NCBI GenBank assembly: GCA_910577235.1
Contig: CAJTMX010000022.1
Span: 4,858 to 68,857, forward strand
Source of the DNA: an uncultured Acetatifactor sp.
Lineage (GTDB): Bacteria; Bacillota; Clostridia; Lachnospirales; Lachnospiraceae
DNA length: 64,000 nucleotides
Reading direction: 5' to 3'
Below, one piece after another: positions 61,728 through 64,000 of the stretch. Position numbers and translations under genes: made by a program. The notes below the pieces were generated by a model. That model made no database searches, had not been told where the DNA came from, and saw only the letters and a program-made list of their open reading frames with translations. The first letter of the stretch is position 1, and the number at the start of each line of letters is the position of its first letter.

Positions 61728-64000
61728 TATAACACATAATAGTACGATATTCAAAACAATTAGACAGAATTTGGAAGATGTTTATATTGCTGGAAGAAAA
61801 ATAAACGAACTCAACAATTTAAGATTAAATGCTACAAATATAACTGCATATGCAACAGCTTTAAAAGAATTAAATGCAAAGCAAGCAGAATTGGTTTTAT
61901 CGACACAGGGGCTTACTATTGCTCAAAAACAGGCGATTTTAACACAGGCAGAAGCTAATTTAATTGCTACCAAAGCTGGTGTTACCTTAGCAAACCAAAA
62001 AGAATCTGCTTCTTTATTAGCGAGTATAGGTGCAAAAATTAAAGGTGCTGGTACTGCGCTAAAAGGGCTTGGTACTGGTATTTTAACTATTGCACAGGCA
62101 CATCCTGTTATTGCTGGTATTACAGCAGCATTAGCATTATGTGGTGGTGCGGCATTAGTAAACAAAGTCAAACAAGAAAAAGCAGCTAAAGCAATAAAAG
62201 AAGCTTATGAAGAAGCGAAAAATGCAATTGATGAAATTAACAACAAATATTCAACAAATTCTTCGCAAGTAAAAGAAATATCTAAGGAGTATGCTGAGTT
62301 AGCACAAGGAGTAGATTTACTTACAAATTCAAATAAAAATCTTTCTACCGAAAAACATGAGAGATTTTTAGAGTTGAGCAATCAGTTGTCTACGCTTTAT
62401 CCTTCATTAACAAAGAATTTTGATGAAAATGGAAATGCTATTCTTGATTTATCTGGTGATGTAAATACTATCGTTGGTTCATTAGATGACTTAATCGAAA
62501 GACAACGTGTATTAGCAAATCAAGAAATCATGAAACAGATGCCAGATTTGTTTGCTGGTTATTCTAATAATATTGCTGATTTAAAAGAACAAAAAGAAGA
62601 GGCACAAAAAACAAGGGACGAAATTCAAAAAGCATATGAAGAAATAGAAAACTATGGTATTTATACTGCTTTTGATATTAATGGGAATGCAAAAGATGAG
62701 AATGATGATCCAGTTGCTTTAAAACTTGGACAATATATTTATTTACTTGAAAAACTAGGTATAACTGCAAAACAAGTAAATTTAAAAGATAGCATGGGTC
62801 AAATCATTGGCTATAAATTGGAATTAGAAGATGGTGGCGATATACCAAATCTTTCTGGTATAAAAGATGCTTATGTATCTGCATTTAACAAGGCATCTGA
62901 CGATGTAAAATATGCCGAACAACAGTTTGAAGCTGAAACATCATCTATTAACCAATATTTGAATACATGGCTACAGACTGAATTTTCTTATAATCAAATT
63001 GAAGATAGTGGATTACAAAAAGCAATACAAGACACACTTTTCAATTTTGATTGGTCAAGTTTACCAGAAGGAATTGACAAAAATGATTGGGAAGCAGTTA
63101 GTGAATATTTAAGACGCAATATTTTATTCTCAATAAACAATATCAATGACTCAGATGTATCAAAGGCTTTAGCCGATATATATTCTGGAAGTTTAAATTC
63201 TGGTGAATTACTGGATGCTATTGCCAAGGTTCAGGAATATTTTGGTTCAGAACATCCAATTTCCGTTAATTTACAAGCAAAAGTTGATGACACCCAACCA
63301 CTAATCAACAATGTCAAAGAAAAGCTCCAAGATGATTTTGATAACAAAGTTGGAGAACTCACACTCGAAGAACTGCATATTGCGGCAGAACAGATAGAAG
63401 TTCCAGAGGGTACTCTTCTATCTTGGGATAAACTTGTTGCTAAGATTAAAGAAGTTCAAAGTTCAACTTCGAACATTGAAAACCCCATTTCATTGTTTGA
63501 CATCTTCTCCCTAAAATCCGCAGATGACACCATAACCACCCTCGGCAAGATCTCAGAATCCATCGACACAATCCAAAACGCATACAAGACACTCTCTGAT
63601 GCTATAGACGAATACAACGAGGAAGGCGTGCTTTCTATCGACACCTTACAATCTGTAATCACTCTTGGTGACGACTGGCTTGATTATCTGGTCAACGAAG
63701 ACGGCGCATTAAAGCTGGATAAGGAATCCTTGGAGAATCTTACAATAGCACGGCTTAATCATATGCGCATTCAAGCGATCAACAATGTCATTGACAACGT
63801 ATCAAAAATTGAATCTGATGCAGAAGCCAATGAATATCTTGCGTCAACGAATTATGCTCTTATTGACTCTTATGAGACGCTTGCAGAATCAAAATTAAAA
63901 GATGCAGCAGCAAGTATGCAAGCCGCTGTCGCCGCAGGAACTTTGTCACAAGAAAATATGGATGCTGCTATGGATAAGGCCACCGCAGATATCTCTAAGA
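61714..64000 (+). CDS. Tape-measure protein, C-terminal part, runs off the window
   Basis: The frame is open from at least the ATG at 61714 to the end of the window (762 codons). It continues the tape-measure pattern: helices, then a hydrophobic segment (IAQAHPVIAGITAALALCGGAALV, about residues 115-140) and long coiled helices. Up to about 63,490 it is AT-rich like the insert; after that it has higher GC and codon use like the N-terminal half, suggesting a recombination joint. It may be translated as a separate protein or be rejoined to the N-terminal half. Confidence 0.7.
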   Translation, partial: MLSTSITHNSTIFKTIRQNLEDVYIAGRKINELNNLRLNATNITAYATALKELNAKQAELVLSTQGLTIAQKQAILTQAEANLIATKAGVTLANQKESASLLASIGAKIKGAGTALKGLGTGILTIAQAHPVIAGITAALALCGGAALVNKVKQEKAAKAIKEAYEEAKNAIDEINNKYSTNSSQVKEISKEYAELAQGVDLLTNSNKNLSTEKHERFLELSNQLSTLYPSLTKNFDENGNAILDLSGDVNTIVGSLDDLIERQRVLANQEIMKQMPDLFAGYSNNIADLKEQKEEAQKTRDEIQKAYEEIENYGIYTAFDINGNAKDENDDPVALKLGQYIYLLEKLGITAKQVNLKDSMGQIIGYKLELEDGGDIPNLSGIKDAYVSAFNKASDDVKYAEQQFEAETSSINQYLNTWLQTEFSYNQIEDSGLQKAIQDTLFNFDWSSLPEGIDKNDWEAVSEYLRRNILFSINNINDSDVSKALADIYSGSLNSGELLDAIAKVQEYFGSEHPISVNLQAKVDDTQPLINNVKEKLQDDFDNKVGELTLEELHIAAEQIEVPEGTLLSWDKLVAKIKEVQSSTSNIENPISLFDIFSLKSADDTITTLGKISESIDTIQNAYKTLSDAIDEYNEEGVLSIDTLQSVITLGDDWLDYLVNEDGALKLDKESLENLTIARLNHMRIQAINNVIDNVSKIESDAEANEYLASTNYALIDSYETLAESKLKDAAASMQAAVAAGTLSQENMDAAMDKATADISK

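Noticed and set aside
61650..64000. Diversity-generating retroelement acting on the tape measure
   Set aside because: No reverse transcriptase and no template/variable repeat pair are visible.
1..64000. tRNA or rRNA genes
   Set aside because: I looked for cloverleaf-like sequences and conserved rRNA motifs in gene-free intervals and saw none; a tRNAscan run would settle it.

Overview
This window looks like the chromosome of a gut-type Lachnospiraceae or related Clostridia member. The evidence is Gram-positive lipoprotein signals, many AGGAGG ribosome binding sites, a trigger-factor-like lipoprotein foldase, a DUF3794/LysM protein, a PyrK-PyrD dihydroorotate dehydrogenase, a YesM/YesN-controlled sugar ABC transporter, a sigma-28-type promoter and type I-C-like CRISPR repeats. 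I found no rRNA or tRNA gene.

Left part (1-27,640). A truncated propeller/solute-binding lipoprotein gene runs off the left edge; an intact paralogue lies at 24,979-27,255. A MITE with 18-bp inverted ends and an exact 11-bp target duplication sits between promoter and start codon of an XRE/TPR regulator gene (2,409). Then follow a heterodimeric ABC exporter, ridA, an island of regulator, ImmA/IrrE protease and PIN-like protein (8,270-10,149) next to a wrecked XRE gene, trkH-trkA, a family-4 glycosidase, an NlpC/P60 hydrolase, asnS, a foldase lipoprotein and cardiolipin synthase. A housekeeping run ispE-gntR-hypothetical-murI-DUF1934 is interrupted between murI and DUF1934 by a decayed CRISPR array with no cas genes in view.

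Centre (28,042-40,462). This is the most unusual part: eleven genes on the minus strand. In order of transcription they are a LytTR regulator, two long helical proteins each with a central hydrophobic hairpin (resembling two-component alpha-pore-forming toxins), a secreted M64-like metallopeptidase, a hypothetical protein, an amidase-lysozyme fusion, a DUF2589 protein, a 1118-residue fusion of a membrane acyltransferase-like domain, sensor, HAMP, SpoIIE phosphatase and RsbW-like ATPase, a second DUF2589 protein, a small protein and a STAS anti-sigma antagonist. My inference is a regulated, possibly lysis-released toxin system whose output is tied to a partner switch.

Right part (40,731-57,768). 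A gene under a sigma-28-like promoter is followed by a DUF3794/LysM gene, pyrD-pyrK, an AraC regulator, two VOC-fold genes, pyrC, a complete CUT1 sugar uptake locus with its two-component system, a PrcB-like lipoprotein and plsC.

Right end (57,769-64,000). A phage-type tape-measure gene starts almost directly after plsC without upstream phage genes. It is split by about 1.8 kb that begins with a structured RNA (HEARO/omega-RNA-like or intron-like) and continues with AT-rich small genes; the second half of the tape measure then runs off the window.
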